64,000 nt of DNA from Proteobacteria bacterium 005FR1 (GCA_026192395.1 WACF01000001.1:2354309-2418308); one strand, 5' to 3'. Shown: positions 17,536-28,431, counted from the first letter of the stretch. Translations and numbers: made by a program. The notes: generated by a model not told the origin, from the sequence alone.

Positions 17536-19596
17536 GTGAAACTCCGCCGCCAACTGCTCCTGGTCAGCCTCTTCCTGCTCAGCCTCCCGTGGGCGGGCTG
17601 CCAGTACGTGCGGCAGATGGAATCGGCGCTCCGAGACGGCCAGGCCAAGGCGCTGGCGGCGACCGCGCAGGCGGTGGCGGCACGGATGTCCAGCGAAGCC
17701 GTGTCCATTGATTTGCCCACTCACCCCGCGATTTACAGCGCCGAACAACAGGTCTATCTCCATCCCTTGCGCAACCACGCCATCGTGGATGGCTATGACG
17801 AGGAATGGCTGGCCCTGGAAATCGCCAGCGCCAAGTACACGCATCCCGAGCACGAGGGAAGCAGTCTGACCAGCTATGCGGGCTGGTATGGCGAGGACAT
17901 CTATCTGTTTTTCGCAGCCGAGGACGCCACCCGGGATTACCACAATCCGCAGCAGCCCGGCATCGCTAGCGGAGACCGCCTGAGTGTTCGGGCTCTGCTC
18001 GACCCCTTCACGATCCGCGAGTACGTGTTTCGCGCCGGCGCCACTGGCACCGTGGTGGCCCGCTACGTGAACGAGCACGGCGACATACGCCAGGAGCACC
18101 GCATCCGCGGAGAGTGGCGGGATACGGCCACTGGCTATGAGATTGAATTGCGCATTCCCATGCGCCTCGCGCCGATGGGCCTTGACTACCAGTACATAGA
18201 TGCCAGCGCCATTGGGGATTTGCGGCTTGGTAACAGCAACCTGATCGACTACCCCGCGCCCTGGGTAAAGCCGTCAATGGCGCTTGCCCAGGTTCTGGAG
18301 CCCTACAGCGATGGAGGGTTGCGGCTTTCGGTAGTCAACGAGCATCAGTGGTTGCTGGCGCAAGCCGGTGGTCTCTCCGCCCCCCGTCCGGTCGCCAGCG
18401 AAGAAAACCATCCGCTGCTCAGCTGGCTGTACCGTCTGGCAATCGGACAGCAGGACTTCGTTCCCCTGGTGGACGCCCGCCGCAGCGGTCGCATGGTGGC
18501 GCCGGAGACCGACCGAGCCCTCGACGACCTGGTCGGCATCGGCTGGTATCAGAACGGCAATCAACGGGTCGGACGGGTGGCAGCGCCCATCAGGCAAGAT
18601 GGCAGGATCATCGGCGCGGTGGCAGTCGAACAGAGTACCGATGGGCTACTGGCGGAGACCAACGCCGCCTTCAATAGCCTGTTCCTGTACACCGTGCTCG
18701 CCACCTGCGTGGCGGGTTTCGGCCTGCTGGCCTATGCCTCCTGGCTGTCCTTCCGAATCCGGCGACTGAACCGGGCGGCGGAATCGGCGGTAAGCGAGGA
18801 CGGCAGAATCAGACCGGAACTGCTTCGCTCGCGGGCCGGGGACGAGATCGGCGATCTGACCCGCAGTTACGCACGGGTGCTGACGCGATTGCGGGATTAC
18901 ACCGATTACCTGCGCACCTTGTCCAGCAAGCTCTCCCACGAGCTGCGCACGCCTCTGGCGGTGATGAACTCCTCCCTGGACAACCTCGATCATGAAGGCC
19001 TCGGCGAGAGCGCAGACGTCTATGTCCAGCGAGCGCGGCAGGCTTCCCAGCGTTTGTCCGGCATCCTCAACGCCATGAGTTCCGCCAGCCGAATGGAGGA
19101 AGGCATTCAGCAGGCGCAACGTGAGGAGTTTCCGCTCGACGAGCTACTCACCGGCGTGACCACCGCCTATCGGAGTACTTATCCTCAGGCAAGCTTCGAA
19201 CTGAGCATCGCCGCCAGCAGTTCCGGTTATCGCTTCGATGGTTCACCGGACCTGATCGTGCAGATGCTGGACAAGCTGGTGGACAATGCGCTCGATTTCT
19301 GCCCCCCGGATGGACGGATCACCCTGGCCCTGTTCAGTGGCAAACACTCACATCGCCTTAGCGTGAGCAACACCGGCCCCCTGCTCCCTCAACATATGCA
19401 GGGCCAGCTGTTCGATAGCCTGGTGTCGGTGCGGGAGAAGCAGAACGGCAATGAGGAAAAGACCCATTTGGGCCTGGGACTCTACATCGTCCGGCTGATC
19501 GCGGACTTCCACGGCGGCCAAGTGACGGCTCGGAATCTGGAGGATGGGAGTGGAGCGATTTTTGAGGTGAAGTTGCCCGTCCGGGCCTTGCGCTGA
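17536..19596 (+). CDS. pdsS: PdsS, sensor histidine kinase of the dedicated sortase system
   Basis: The GTG at 17536 gives a 686-residue protein that starts MKLRRQLLLVSLFLLSLPWAGCQYV; this matches the N-terminus I expect for the family. In-frame upstream codons run through a palindromic repeat and were rejected. Order of parts: first membrane helix (about 7-22), a large periplasmic sensor (25-375, its first half resembling a carbohydrate-binding DOMON/CBM9-like fold, e.g. IVDGYDEEWLAL), second membrane helix (about 380-405), HAMP-like linker, HisKA with H468 (KLSHELRTPLAV), and HATPase with N and G boxes (LVDNALDF, GLGLYIV). Normal full-length kinase; no sortase gene is nearby. Confidence 0.85.
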   Translation: MKLRRQLLLVSLFLLSLPWAGCQYVRQMESALRDGQAKALAATAQAVAARMSSEAVSIDLPTHPAIYSAEQQVYLHPLRNHAIVDGYDEEWLALEIASAKYTHPEHEGSSLTSYAGWYGEDIYLFFAAEDATRDYHNPQQPGIASGDRLSVRALLDPFTIREYVFRAGATGTVVARYVNEHGDIRQEHRIRGEWRDTATGYEIELRIPMRLAPMGLDYQYIDASAIGDLRLGNSNLIDYPAPWVKPSMALAQVLEPYSDGGLRLSVVNEHQWLLAQAGGLSAPRPVASEENHPLLSWLYRLAIGQQDFVPLVDARRSGRMVAPETDRALDDLVGIGWYQNGNQRVGRVAAPIRQDGRIIGAVAVEQSTDGLLAETNAAFNSLFLYTVLATCVAGFGLLAYASWLSFRIRRLNRAAESAVSEDGRIRPELLRSRAGDEIGDLTRSYARVLTRLRDYTDYLRTLSSKLSHELRTPLAVMNSSLDNLDHEGLGESADVYVQRARQASQRLSGILNAMSSASRMEEGIQQAQREEFPLDELLTGVTTAYRSTYPQASFELSIAASSSGYRFDGSPDLIVQMLDKLVDNALDFCPPDGRITLALFSGKHSHRLSVSNTGPLLPQHMQGQLFDSLVSVREKQNGNEEKTHLGLGLYIVRLIADFHGGQVTARNLEDGSGAIFEVKLPVRALR

Positions 19597-19605
19597 CTCG
19601 CCACG

Positions 19606-19680
19606 ATGGATTCCGGCCTGCGCCGGAACGACGACAGGGCGGCGATGGAGTCGTCCCTCAGTCACGTCTCACGTCTTACG
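19606..19680. repeat. composite repeat element (palindrome, middle segment, heptads)
   Basis: At the convergent pdsS/rpsT junction: a dispersed palindrome (19606-19633, ATTCCGGC-CTGC-GCCGGAAC followed by GACG), then about 28 bp that differ from the middle segments at the other two sites, then family A heptads (19662-19680, TCACGTCTCACGTCTTACG). The module order is the same as at 28521-28704 and 48049-48118. Confidence 0.65.
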
Positions 19681-19689
19681 CCCAAAGCA

Positions 19690-19723
19690 AAAACCCCCGG
19701 TGGATTACTCCACCGGGGGTTTT
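19690..19723. terminator. bidirectional intrinsic terminator, rpsT/pdsS
   Basis: A 15-bp perfect inverted repeat (AAAACCCCCGGTGGA / TCCACCGGGGGTTTT, loop TTAC) with A-tract and T-tract on its two sides works in both directions. It lies 24 bp beyond the rpsT stop and should end both rpsT and pdsS transcripts. Confidence 0.92.
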
Positions 19724-19746
19724 CGGGATCTTGCGTCTGAAGTCGC

Positions 19747-20013
19747 TTAAGCGGCGAGCTTCTTGATGCGATCGTTCAGGCGGCTCTTGTGACGAGCGGC
19801 CTTGTTCTTGTGGATGATGCCTTTGTCGGCAATGCGATCGATGACCGGCACAGCGCGGGTGTAGGCTGCTTTCGCTGCTTCCAGGTCTTTGGCTTCGATG
19901 GCGCTTACAACCTTCTTGATGTAGGTGCGGACCATGGAGCGCAGGCTGGCGTTGTGCTTGCGAGCCTTGTCATTTTGGCGCGCGCGCTTACGGGATTGAG
20001 GGAAGTTGGCCAC
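19747..20013 (-). CDS. rpsT: 30S ribosomal protein S20
   Basis: An 88-residue, very basic protein ([33 protein letters not shown]) of full length for S20. The start codon is GTG at 20013, with AGGAG 6 nt upstream; a non-AUG start is also found for rpsT in other gammaproteobacteria. S20 binds 16S rRNA in the 30S body and is translationally autoregulated in E. coli. It is followed by a strong bidirectional terminator. proB and the obgE operon lie upstream on the same strand. Confidence 0.97.
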   Translation of the reverse strand: MANFPQSRKRARQNDKARKHNASLRSMVRTYIKKVVSAIEAKDLEAAKAAYTRAVPVIDRIADKGIIHKNKAARHKSRLNDRIKKLAA

Positions 20014-20082
20014 TAAGAGCTCCTGATAATGAATTTGATCTTGGTAAATCGAGGCGCGACATTATGCCGGTTTCGCAACAAG

Positions 20083-20190
20083 AGTCAATAGTCTCCAGTC
20101 CAGCAAAAACTTCCATTGCGGAGCCCTACGCACGCGACCGAATGTTCTTCTGGCGACTCAAGACTGGATACTGGCGATTGTCTTCAAGTC
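20083..20190. repeat. family B repeat element between proB and rpsT
   Basis: The left arm (20083-20103) reads AGTCAATAGTCTCCAGTC. The right arm (20149-20190) reads CTGGCGACTCAAGACTGG and continues with the same sense. The arms are in opposite orientation and flank about 45 bp. The right arm overlaps the proB stop codon (20184-20186). Confidence 0.5.
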
Positions 20191-21302
20191 AGGACGAGAT
20201 TGTCCCGATGAATCAGCTCCTCGGCGTCCCGGTAGCCCAGCAGTTTTTCGATCTGGTCGCTGGAGCGGCCGATGATGCGGGCGGCTTCATCACTGTGGTA
20301 GTTCACCAGCCCGCGGGCGATTTCCCGGCCCTCCGGGTCAAGGCAGATCACCATGTCGCCACGGGTGAAATCGCCGCTCACCGCCTTGACGCCCACCGGC
20401 AACAGGCTGCGGCCCTGCTGAGTCAGCACCCGGGCGGCGCCGGCGTCCAGCTGCAGTGTACCGCGGGCCTGTAACTGCCCCGCCAGCCAGCGCTTGCGGG
20501 CCGCCTGGGGCTGCTGGCCGGAGGTCAGCAGAGTACCCACCGATTCACCATTGGCGAGCTGCAGCAGGACATTGTCGATCCGGCCACCCACGATAACCGT
20601 GTTGGCACCGGAGCGAGCGGCCAGCTTTGCCGCCCGGACTTTGGTGATCATGCCGCCGCGACCCAGCTCGCCACCACCGGAAGCCATGCTCACCAGGCGC
20701 GGATCCTCCACGGAGGTCTGGCGAATCAGCTTGGCATCGGGGTTCTTGCGGGGATCGGCGTCGTACATACCGTCCTGGTCGGTGAGAATCACCAGGGTCT
20801 CCGCGTCCACGAGGTTGGCGATCAGGGCCGCCAGTGTATCGTTGTCGCCGAAGCGGATTTCGTCGGTTACCACCGTATCGTTTTCGTTGACGATCGCCAC
20901 CACCCGCAAATCCAGCAAGGTCAGCAAAGTGGAGCGGGCGTTGAGATAACGTTGCCGGTTGGACAGATCGTCGTGGTCCACCAGCACCTGAGCGGTGTGG
21001 CGCCCGTATTGCTGGAAGGCCTGCTCATAGGTCTGCACCAGGCCCATCTGACCGACTGCTGCTGCGGCCTGCAACTCGTGAATGGCGCTGGGACGCTTGC
21101 GCCAGCCGAGGCGCGACATACCCGCGGCCACCGCGCCGGAGGAAACCAGCACGAATTCGATGTCCCGCTCTTCCAATTGCGCCATCTGCGCGACCCAGCC
21201 GGCAATAGCCGGCACGTCGAGGCGCTGACCGTTGTTGGTGAGCAAGGCACTGCCGATCTTGATGACCCAGCGACGCTTCGGGGCCGTTGTCGTTTTTTCC
21301 AC
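20184..21302 (-). CDS. proB: glutamate 5-kinase
   Basis: A 372-residue enzyme catalysing the first step of proline synthesis (ATP-dependent phosphorylation of L-glutamate). The amino-acid-kinase domain (about 10-260) contains [28 protein letters not shown] and the ATP-site motif [11 protein letters not shown]-terminal PUA domain (about 278-360) includes GDFTRGDMV and EIARGLVNY. The start is a GTG at 21302 with only a weak ribosome binding site, so it may be translationally coupled to obgE, 65 bp upstream. The order rplU-rpmA-obgE-proB is as in Pseudomonas. Confidence 0.96.
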   Translation of the reverse strand: MEKTTTAPKRRWVIKIGSALLTNNGQRLDVPAIAGWVAQMAQLEERDIEFVLVSSGAVAAGMSRLGWRKRPSAIHELQAAAAVGQMGLVQTYEQAFQQYGRHTAQVLVDHDDLSNRQRYLNARSTLLTLLDLRVVAIVNENDTVVTDEIRFGDNDTLAALIANLVDAETLVILTDQDGMYDADPRKNPDAKLIRQTSVEDPRLVSMASGGGELGRGGMITKVRAAKLAARSGANTVIVGGRIDNVLLQLANGESVGTLLTSGQQPQAARKRWLAGQLQARGTLQLDAGAARVLTQQGRSLLPVGVKAVSGDFTRGDMVICLDPEGREIARGLVNYHSDEAARIIGRSSDQIEKLLGYRDAEELIHRDNLVLT

Positions 21303-21367
21303 GGGTGAAAACTCAGAAGAGCCAGTTATTGTTTTGATCAGGGGACCCGATCTCGAGGAACCCCATC

Positions 21368-22660
<1,293 letters not shown>

Positions 22661-22717
22661 TTACAGACTTATTGCCGCCCCGTATCCCGCTTGGAGGTCA
22701 GGGGAGAAAATAAAATC

Positions 22718-22975
22718 CTAGGCGCTGACCACACTTACGAACTTGCGGTTCTTGGGGCCTTTGACTTCAAACTTAACCGCACCGTCCGCCTTGGCGAACA
22801 GGGTGTGGTCTTTGCCGATACCCACGTTCACGCCAGCGTGGAACCGGGTGCCGCGCTGACGAACGATGATGTTACCGGCCAATACTTGCTGGCCGCCGAA
22901 ACGCTTGACGCCAAGGCGTTTACTTTCCGAATCGCGACCGTTGCGGGTACTACCGCCTGCTTTTTTGTGAGCCAT
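22718..22975 (-). CDS. rpmA: 50S ribosomal protein L27
   Basis: An 85-residue protein beginning [20 protein letters not shown], with no N-terminal extension that would need cleavage (unlike Firmicutes). The N-terminus reaches toward the peptidyl-transferase centre. [10 protein letters not shown] and [15 protein letters not shown] are classic L27 segments. AGGAGC precedes the ATG. It is 82 bp downstream of rplU in the same operon. Confidence 0.98.
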   Translation of the reverse strand: MAHKKAGGSTRNGRDSESKRLGVKRFGGQQVLAGNIIVRQRGTRFHAGVNVGIGKDHTLFAKADGAVKFEVKGPKNRKFVSVVSA

Positions 22976-23057
22976 GATTTGCTCCTAAATCTTTCCGAAT
23001 TTACTTAAATGTAAAAGACTTGAATGTAAAAACCTGACTGTAAATTGCCTAGGCAGC

Positions 23058-23372
23058 TTACGCTTTGATTCCAGTGATTTTCACCTCGGTGTACCACTGG
23101 CGGTGACCTTGACGGGTCATGGAGTGCTTGCGGCGGCGGAATTTGATGATTCGCACCTTGTCGTGCCGACCTTCGCCAATCACTTCCGCAGTCACCTTGG
23201 CGCCGTCAACCACGGGCGCACCCACTTTGACGTTGTCGCCATCGGCTACCAGCAGAACACGGTCGAATTCGACAGTGCCACCAGCTTCCGCGTTCTTGAT
23301 TTTCTCCAGCTTGAGGGTTTCGCCCTCAGTCACGCGGTGCTGCTTGCCACCGGCTTCGATAACTGCGTACAT
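23058..23372 (-). CDS. rplU: 50S ribosomal protein L21
   Basis: A 104-residue protein starting [20 protein letters not shown], ending in the basic [18 protein letters not shown] segment that contacts 23S rRNA. Full length for the family. It is the first gene of rplU-rpmA-obgE-proB, so the promoter must lie in 23373-23694. In many gammaproteobacteria ispB is directly divergent; here an acyl-CoA ligase gene intervenes. Confidence 0.98.
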   Translation of the reverse strand: MYAVIEAGGKQHRVTEGETLKLEKIKNAEAGGTVEFDRVLLVADGDNVKVGAPVVDGAKVTAEVIGEGRHDKVRIIKFRRRKHSMTRQGHRQWYTEVKITGIKA

Positions 23373-23694
23373 GGTATTGCTCCAAGTGTATTGGACGCCA
23401 CAGAGCGGCTGGATCCGGGGACCCGGGCACTTTGGGAGCTCGCGGCGCGTGGTTGAATTTCAGGGGCGGCGATTGTACGGGAAAGCAACAGGAGAGGCAA
23501 CAACCCGAAACTCGCCCGGATTGGCCGCTCTGGAAGAGGTGTGCCTCAACCCCGTTTGCCATTGGGAGGGCGGGTACTATCTCGCAGTGACTAGCCGCAG
23601 GGAAGCAGCGGGTTGGCCCCTTGGAACGGAGAGATAATACCCGCCCTCCCATGCAACGCGGCGAAAAAAATCGCCAAGGCTTTGCGAACCGAAC
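23373..23694. other. intergenic region upstream of rplU
   Basis: These 322 bp lie between the end of the acyl-CoA ligase gene and rplU, both on the minus strand. The rplU promoter must be here, but I cannot point to a convincing pair. The left half contains nothing notable; the right half holds a 92-bp element with terminal inverted repeats (23561-23652). Confidence 0.5.
23561..23652. repeat. MITE-like element with about 21-bp terminal inverted repeats
   Basis: The left end TTGGGAGGGCGGGTACTATCTC begins near 23562. The right end GAGATAATACCCGCCCTCCC starts at 23631 and, reverse complemented, matches it with one mismatch plus an offset at the tip. About 47 bp lie between the arms. The arms are too far apart for an efficient terminator and no T-run follows. 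Nothing similar occurs elsewhere in the window. Confidence 0.6.
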
Positions 23695-25323
23695 TCAGAT
23701 CGACTTCGCCCTTTCACGCAGCAGGTACTTCTGCACCTTACCCGTGGAGGTCTTCTCCAGCGGCCCGAATACGACATGCTTCGGGCACTTGAAGCGGGCC
23801 ATGTTCTCGCGGCAGTAGGCGATGAGCTCCTCGGCCGTGGCCTGGGCCCCAGGCTTCAGGCTGACGAAGGCACAGGGCACTTCGCCCCACTTCTCGTCTT
23901 CCTTGGCCACCACTGCCGCTTCAAGTACCGCCGGATGACTGAACAGAACACTTTCCACCTCGAGACTGGAGATGTTCTCGCCACCGCTGATGATGATGTC
24001 TTTGGAGCGGTCCTTGATCTGGATGTAACCGTCAGGATGTCGCACCGCCAGATCGCCGGAATGGAACCAGCCGCCGGCAAAGGACTTTTCGGTGGTCTCC
24101 GGGTTCTTCAGATAGCCCTTCATGGTGATATTGCCACGCATGAAGATCTCCCCTTGAGTTTCGCCATCCCAGGGCAGCTCCTCCAGGGTTTCCGGGTCTG
24201 CCACCATCAGATCTTCCGCGAGCACCCCGGCAATGCCCTGCCGGGCTTTGAGGCGGCAGCGCTCATCGAAGTCCACCTCGTCCCACTTGGATTGCCAGGC
24301 GCTGACCACCATGGGCCCATAGGTTTCCGTGAGGCCGTAGACCTGAGTCACCTCGATGCCGATGCGCTCCATGCCGGCGATGACGGCCGCGGGCGGCGCG
24401 GCTCCGGCCGTCATCACCTTCACTTTATGATCAATCCCTTCTTTGAGCGCGGGATCGGCGTTGGCCAGCGTATTGAGCACCACCGGAGCGCCGCAGAAGT
24501 GACTGACCTTGTGCTCCTTGATGGCAGCGTATATGGGCTCCTCCCGCACATGACGCAAGCAGACGTTGGTGCCCACCTGAGCCGCCAGCGTCCAGGGGAA
24601 GCACCAGCCGTTGCAGTGGAACATGGGCAAGGTCCACAGGTAGACCGGGTGCGACTCCATGTGCCAGCAAACGATGTTGTTTACCGCATTCAGGTAGGCT
24701 CCACGGTGGTGGTAAACGACTCCTTTGGGATCGCCGGTGGTGCCGGAGGTGTAGTTCAGAGAGATGGCATCCCACTCGTCGCCCGGCAGCTCCCAGGCGA
24801 AGTCGACGCTGCCTTTCGCGAGAAAGTCGTCATAGCTGATCTCGCCGATCTTCTGCCCGCCATCAAACAGCGGGTCTTCGGTGTAGATCACCAGAGGTTT
24901 GTTCTCGATCTGCTCCAGAGCCGCTTGTGCGACTTCTCCGAATTCCGGGTCGACGATCAAAATTTTTGCTTCGGCGTGCTGCAGAATGAACGCAACCGCG
25001 CGCGCATCCAGACGGGTGTTGATGGCGTTGAGAACCGCGCCGGCCATGGGCACGCCGAAGTGGACCTCGTACATTTCGGGGGTATTGGGCAACAGGACCG
25101 AGACGGTTTCGCCCCGCCGGATGCCCTGGCGGGTCAGCGCATCGGCCAATTGTACGCAGCGCGTGTAGACCTCTGCCCAGGAACGGTGAAGGTTGCCGTG
25201 AATGACCGCCGGATGCTTCGGATAGAGAGTCGCCGCGCGCCGCAAGAAGCTCAACGGCGACAAGGGCGCGAAGTTCGCAGCATTTTTGTCCAGATTCTGG
25301 TTGTAGATAGAAGTTTGCGTCAT
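23695..25323 (-). CDS. AMP-binding acyl-CoA ligase
   Basis: A 542-residue member of the ANL superfamily. The phosphate loop is YTSGTTGDPKG (about 183-193). The A4/A5 region QVYGLTETYGP, the A7/A8 region GWFHSGDLA and IKDRSKDIIISGGENIS, and the C-terminal catalytic lysine region STGKVQKY are all intact. The pattern is close to medium-chain acyl-CoA synthetases and the methylmercaptopropionate-CoA ligase DmdB group; the acyl substrate cannot be fixed from sequence. No signal or membrane segment. It sits between ispB and rplU, an interruption of the common ispB/rplU divergence. Confidence 0.88.
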   Translation of the reverse strand: MTQTSIYNQNLDKNAANFAPLSPLSFLRRAATLYPKHPAVIHGNLHRSWAEVYTRCVQLADALTRQGIRRGETVSVLLPNTPEMYEVHFGVPMAGAVLNAINTRLDARAVAFILQHAEAKILIVDPEFGEVAQAALEQIENKPLVIYTEDPLFDGGQKIGEISYDDFLAKGSVDFAWELPGDEWDAISLNYTSGTTGDPKGVVYHHRGAYLNAVNNIVCWHMESHPVYLWTLPMFHCNGWCFPWTLAAQVGTNVCLRHVREEPIYAAIKEHKVSHFCGAPVVLNTLANADPALKEGIDHKVKVMTAGAAPPAAVIAGMERIGIEVTQVYGLTETYGPMVVSAWQSKWDEVDFDERCRLKARQGIAGVLAEDLMVADPETLEELPWDGETQGEIFMRGNITMKGYLKNPETTEKSFAGGWFHSGDLAVRHPDGYIQIKDRSKDIIISGGENISSLEVESVLFSHPAVLEAAVVAKEDEKWGEVPCAFVSLKPGAQATAEELIAYCRENMARFKCPKHVVFGPLEKTSTGKVQKYLLRERAKSI

Positions 25324-25639
25324 TTTATATTATCCACCGATGAGTCCACGATTTCGTCGAATTATCATTCTGCCGGCGTCGATACTGCCGGAGGTGCGCC
25401 GTTTTCAGGCGGCACACCCGAGGTCTGGCAGATCCTTCTCGTGTCGCTCCCTTCCTGTTCGAAGAACAGATTTCTCAAAGTGACTTTTCTCTCGGCTGCA
25501 CCCCCGTCAGCGGGAAGATGTTGATCCTGGTCAGGTGATGCCAGCACTCATGCGAGCTGCAGCCTAGCTTTTCATTGACAGCTCTGATGGCCGCCCTTTA
25601 GCATTCCAGGCTTTTGATCCCCTGGTTTATTCGCCCTCA
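25324..25639. other. divergent intergenic region between acyl-CoA ligase gene and ispB
   Basis: These 316 bp separate two divergent genes. A probable ispB promoter lies at 25576-25605. AT-rich sequence directly upstream of the ligase start (25323-25340) may include its promoter. I see no RNA gene or repeat. Confidence 0.45.
25576..25605 (+). promoter_or_regulatory. candidate sigma-70 promoter of ispB
   Basis: A perfect -35 box TTGACA (25576-25581) is followed after 18 bp by TAGCAT (25600-25605), 35 bp upstream of the ispB ATG. Confidence 0.45.
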
Positions 25640-26602
25640 ATGCTACCATTCTACGAACCGGTGCAGAACGATTTCTCGGCCGTCAATGAGCTCATCATCG
25701 AACAGCTGCACTCGGATGTGGGCCTGGTCGAAAACATCGGACACTATCTCGTGGAGGCCGGCGGCAAGCGCCTGCGACCCTTGCTGGTTCTTCTGGCCAG
25801 CGGCGCCCTCCGATATCGAGGCAAGGAACACCTGAAGCTCGCTGCAATCGTCGAGTTCATTCACACCGCCACCCTGTTGCACGACGATGTCGTTGATGTA
25901 TCCAGTCTTCGGCGTGGCCGCCTCACCGCAAACGCCAAGTGGGGCAATGCACCCAGCGTCCTGGTTGGCGACTTCCTCTACTCGCGCGCATTTCAATTTA
26001 TGGTGGACGTCGGCGATATGCAGATCATGCGGATCCTCGCCGACACCACCAATATCATCTCCGAAGGGGAAGTACAGCAGCTGGTCAACGCAAAAAACCC
26101 CGACATCAGCGAAGCCGCCTATTTCGACGTCATTCACAAGAAAACCGCAATCCTGTTCGCCTCCGCTGCCGAAGCGGCGGCGGTGCTGGCGCAGGCCAGC
26201 GATGCACAACGTGAAGCCTTCCGTCTCTACGGCTATCACATTGGCATGGCCTTTCAGCTGGTCGACGATCTGCTGGATTACAGTGGCGACAGTGAAAGCA
26301 TGGGTAAGAACCTTGGCGATGATTTGGCCGAGGGCAAGCCGACGCTGCCATTGATCGTGGCCATGCAGCGGGCAAACCGCGCAGATGCCGAAGTCATCGC
26401 CAGCGCACTTCGCGAAGGCTCGGCTGACAAGCTCCAGGACATTGTTCAGATCGTGCGCGATAACGAGGGACTAAGCTATACCAGCGACTGCGCCCGTGAG
26501 CACGTGGCGAGCGCATTGCAGCAACTTTCCGCGCTGGACGACTCTCCTCACCTCAAGGCGATGCGGGATCTTGCGGAATTCGCCGTGGCGCGAAACTTCT
26601 AG
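25640..26602 (+). CDS. ispB: octaprenyl/polyprenyl diphosphate synthase
   Basis: A 320-residue trans-prenyltransferase making the ubiquinone side chain. The first aspartate-rich motif DDVVD is at 82-86, followed by RRG; the second, DDLLD, is at 209-213. The N-terminal GGKRLRPLLVLL motif and small residues before the first motif fit long-chain synthases rather than FPP synthase. It is near, but not adjacent to, rplU. ispA and dxs, which supply its substrate FPP, lie at 36-39 kb. Confidence 0.93.
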   Translation: MLPFYEPVQNDFSAVNELIIEQLHSDVGLVENIGHYLVEAGGKRLRPLLVLLASGALRYRGKEHLKLAAIVEFIHTATLLHDDVVDVSSLRRGRLTANAKWGNAPSVLVGDFLYSRAFQFMVDVGDMQIMRILADTTNIISEGEVQQLVNAKNPDISEAAYFDVIHKKTAILFASAAEAAAVLAQASDAQREAFRLYGYHIGMAFQLVDDLLDYSGDSESMGKNLGDDLAEGKPTLPLIVAMQRANRADAEVIASALREGSADKLQDIVQIVRDNEGLSYTSDCAREHVASALQQLSALDDSPHLKAMRDLAEFAVARNF

Positions 26603-26784
26603 CCACTTCCGACAGTCTGGCACTTGCACGATTTTTTTCCTGCCAGCTCTCAGCGGCCGCCCTGGCCAGCTGAAATGACTGGTCGCATTTCGATCACCAC
26701 CTAAGCTCCCTGCCACCTTGCATCCATTGAATCGGGCGAGGTGGCTTCGACTCGATATTCACTTTGCAAAAGAAAGGCTTCGCT

Positions 26785-28431
26785 ATGACTGATTCAGGCA
26801 GAGATGGCGCCAGTCTGGTTGATCGCTATTCCCACTGGACGGCGCTGCAGAAAGAGAAAAACAGGATCGGAAAAGGCAGCTTGCGGGAGCTGTTCGAAAG
26901 CGATCCCGCACGGGTAGATGATTTTTCCGCTCAGGCCGCGGGCCTGTATCTGGACTACTCCAAAAACCACCTGACGCGAGAAGCCCGCGAGCTGCTGCTG
27001 AAGATCGCCGACGAGGCCGATTTGAGTTCCACGATCACGGCGATGTTTGCAGGCGAGAAGATCAACAACACGGAAGATCGTGCCGCATTGCACGTGGCGC
27101 TGCGCTCGCCAAATGCGGAGACGGAAGAGGAAAAGGCTGTTCACCAAACGCTCACAAAGCTGACTCGCTTTGTGGAGAAGGTGCATGCCGGCAAGTGGCG
27201 GGGCTTCACCGATCTGTCCATCACGGACGTGGTGAATATCGGCATCGGCGGTTCTGATCTGGGACCGCGAATGGTCTCCGAGGCGCTCAGCCCCTTTAAT
27301 TTGCCACACGTCGCCCTCCACTTCGTCGCGAACGTCGACGGCGCCGACCTGACGGCCAAACTGGCCGGCCTCAATCCGGAAACGACCCTTTTTATCGTCG
27401 CTTCCAAATCCTTCTCCACGCTGGAGACATTGGAAAACGCCAAGAGCGCCCGCCGCTGGCTGACCGACGCCGGCTGTAGTGAGGCGGACGTGGCGAAGCA
27501 TTTCGTGTCCATCACCTCGAAAGTCGACAAAGCGGTTGAATTCGGTATCGCCGAGGAGAACCTATTCCCCATGTGGGACTGGGTGGGCGGGCGCTATTCA
27601 CTGTGGTCCGCAATCGGCCTGCCCATTGCGCTGGCGATCGGCGCCGAACAGTTCAAGCAGCTGCTCGCGGGCGCACACGAGATGGATCGCCATTTTCGCA
27701 GCGCTGAGCTCGCCGAAAACATCCCCGTTATCCAGGCCCTGATCGCGTTCTGGTACAACCAGCTCTGGGGTGCGCATAGCCAGGTGATTCTGCCTTACAA
27801 CCACCTGCTGAGAAGTCTCCCGGCCCATCTTCAGCAGCTGGACATGGAGAGTCTCGGCAAGCGGGTCACACGTCAAGGCGAACCGGTGGACTACCCCACT
27901 GGGCTGGTGATCTGGGGCAGCGAAGGTACTGTTGGGCAGCATTCATTCCATCAGCTGCTACATCAGGGAACCCGGGTGATTCCCGCCGATTTCATCGTGA
28001 ACCGCCGGGCTCAACACGAGCTGCCGCATCAGCAGCGCCATCTCTACGCTAACTGCCTGAGCCAAAGTCAGGCGCTGATGGAAGGGAAAAGCCTCGACCG
28101 CGCCAAGGCCGAATTAATCGCCAGCGGCATGCCCGAAGCTCAAGCCGAGCGCCTGGCGCAGCACAAGATGATTCCGGGCAACCGCCCCAGCACCACCATC
28201 TTAATGGAAGAACTCTCGCCGCGCACCTTGGGCGCGTTGATCGCCATGTATGAACACAAGGTGTTTGTGTTGAGCGTGCTGCTCAATATCAATGCCTTCG
28301 ATCAGTGGGGAGTAGAACTGGGCAAGCAGCTGAGCGGGCCAATCCACGAGGCACTGGAAAACCCGGATGCGCAGGCGGACCTGGATCCGTCGACGCGACG
28401 ACTCGTCGACTTGTTCCGAGGCCAGTCGTAG
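26785..28431 (+). CDS. pgi: glucose-6-phosphate isomerase
   Basis: A 548-residue enzyme interconverting glucose-6-P and fructose-6-P. Family signatures include IGIGGSDLGPRMVSEAL, SKSFSTLETLEN, the catalytic-Glu region GGRYSLWSAIGLP, the His region GTVGQHSFHQLLHQGTR and the C-terminal lysine region NINAFDQWGVELGK. The ATG at 26785 has AAAGG upstream and matches the usual family length; a TTG 21 bp earlier was rejected. It is convergent with algC across a composite repeat element and provides hexose phosphates upstream of algC and galU. Confidence 0.95.
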   Translation: MTDSGRDGASLVDRYSHWTALQKEKNRIGKGSLRELFESDPARVDDFSAQAAGLYLDYSKNHLTREARELLLKIADEADLSSTITAMFAGEKINNTEDRAALHVALRSPNAETEEEKAVHQTLTKLTRFVEKVHAGKWRGFTDLSITDVVNIGIGGSDLGPRMVSEALSPFNLPHVALHFVANVDGADLTAKLAGLNPETTLFIVASKSFSTLETLENAKSARRWLTDAGCSEADVAKHFVSITSKVDKAVEFGIAEENLFPMWDWVGGRYSLWSAIGLPIALAIGAEQFKQLLAGAHEMDRHFRSAELAENIPVIQALIAFWYNQLWGAHSQVILPYNHLLRSLPAHLQQLDMESLGKRVTRQGEPVDYPTGLVIWGSEGTVGQHSFHQLLHQGTRVIPADFIVNRRAQHELPHQQRHLYANCLSQSQALMEGKSLDRAKAELIASGMPEAQAERLAQHKMIPGNRPSTTILMEELSPRTLGALIAMYEHKVFVLSVLLNINAFDQWGVELGKQLSGPIHEALENPDAQADLDPSTRRLVDLFRGQS

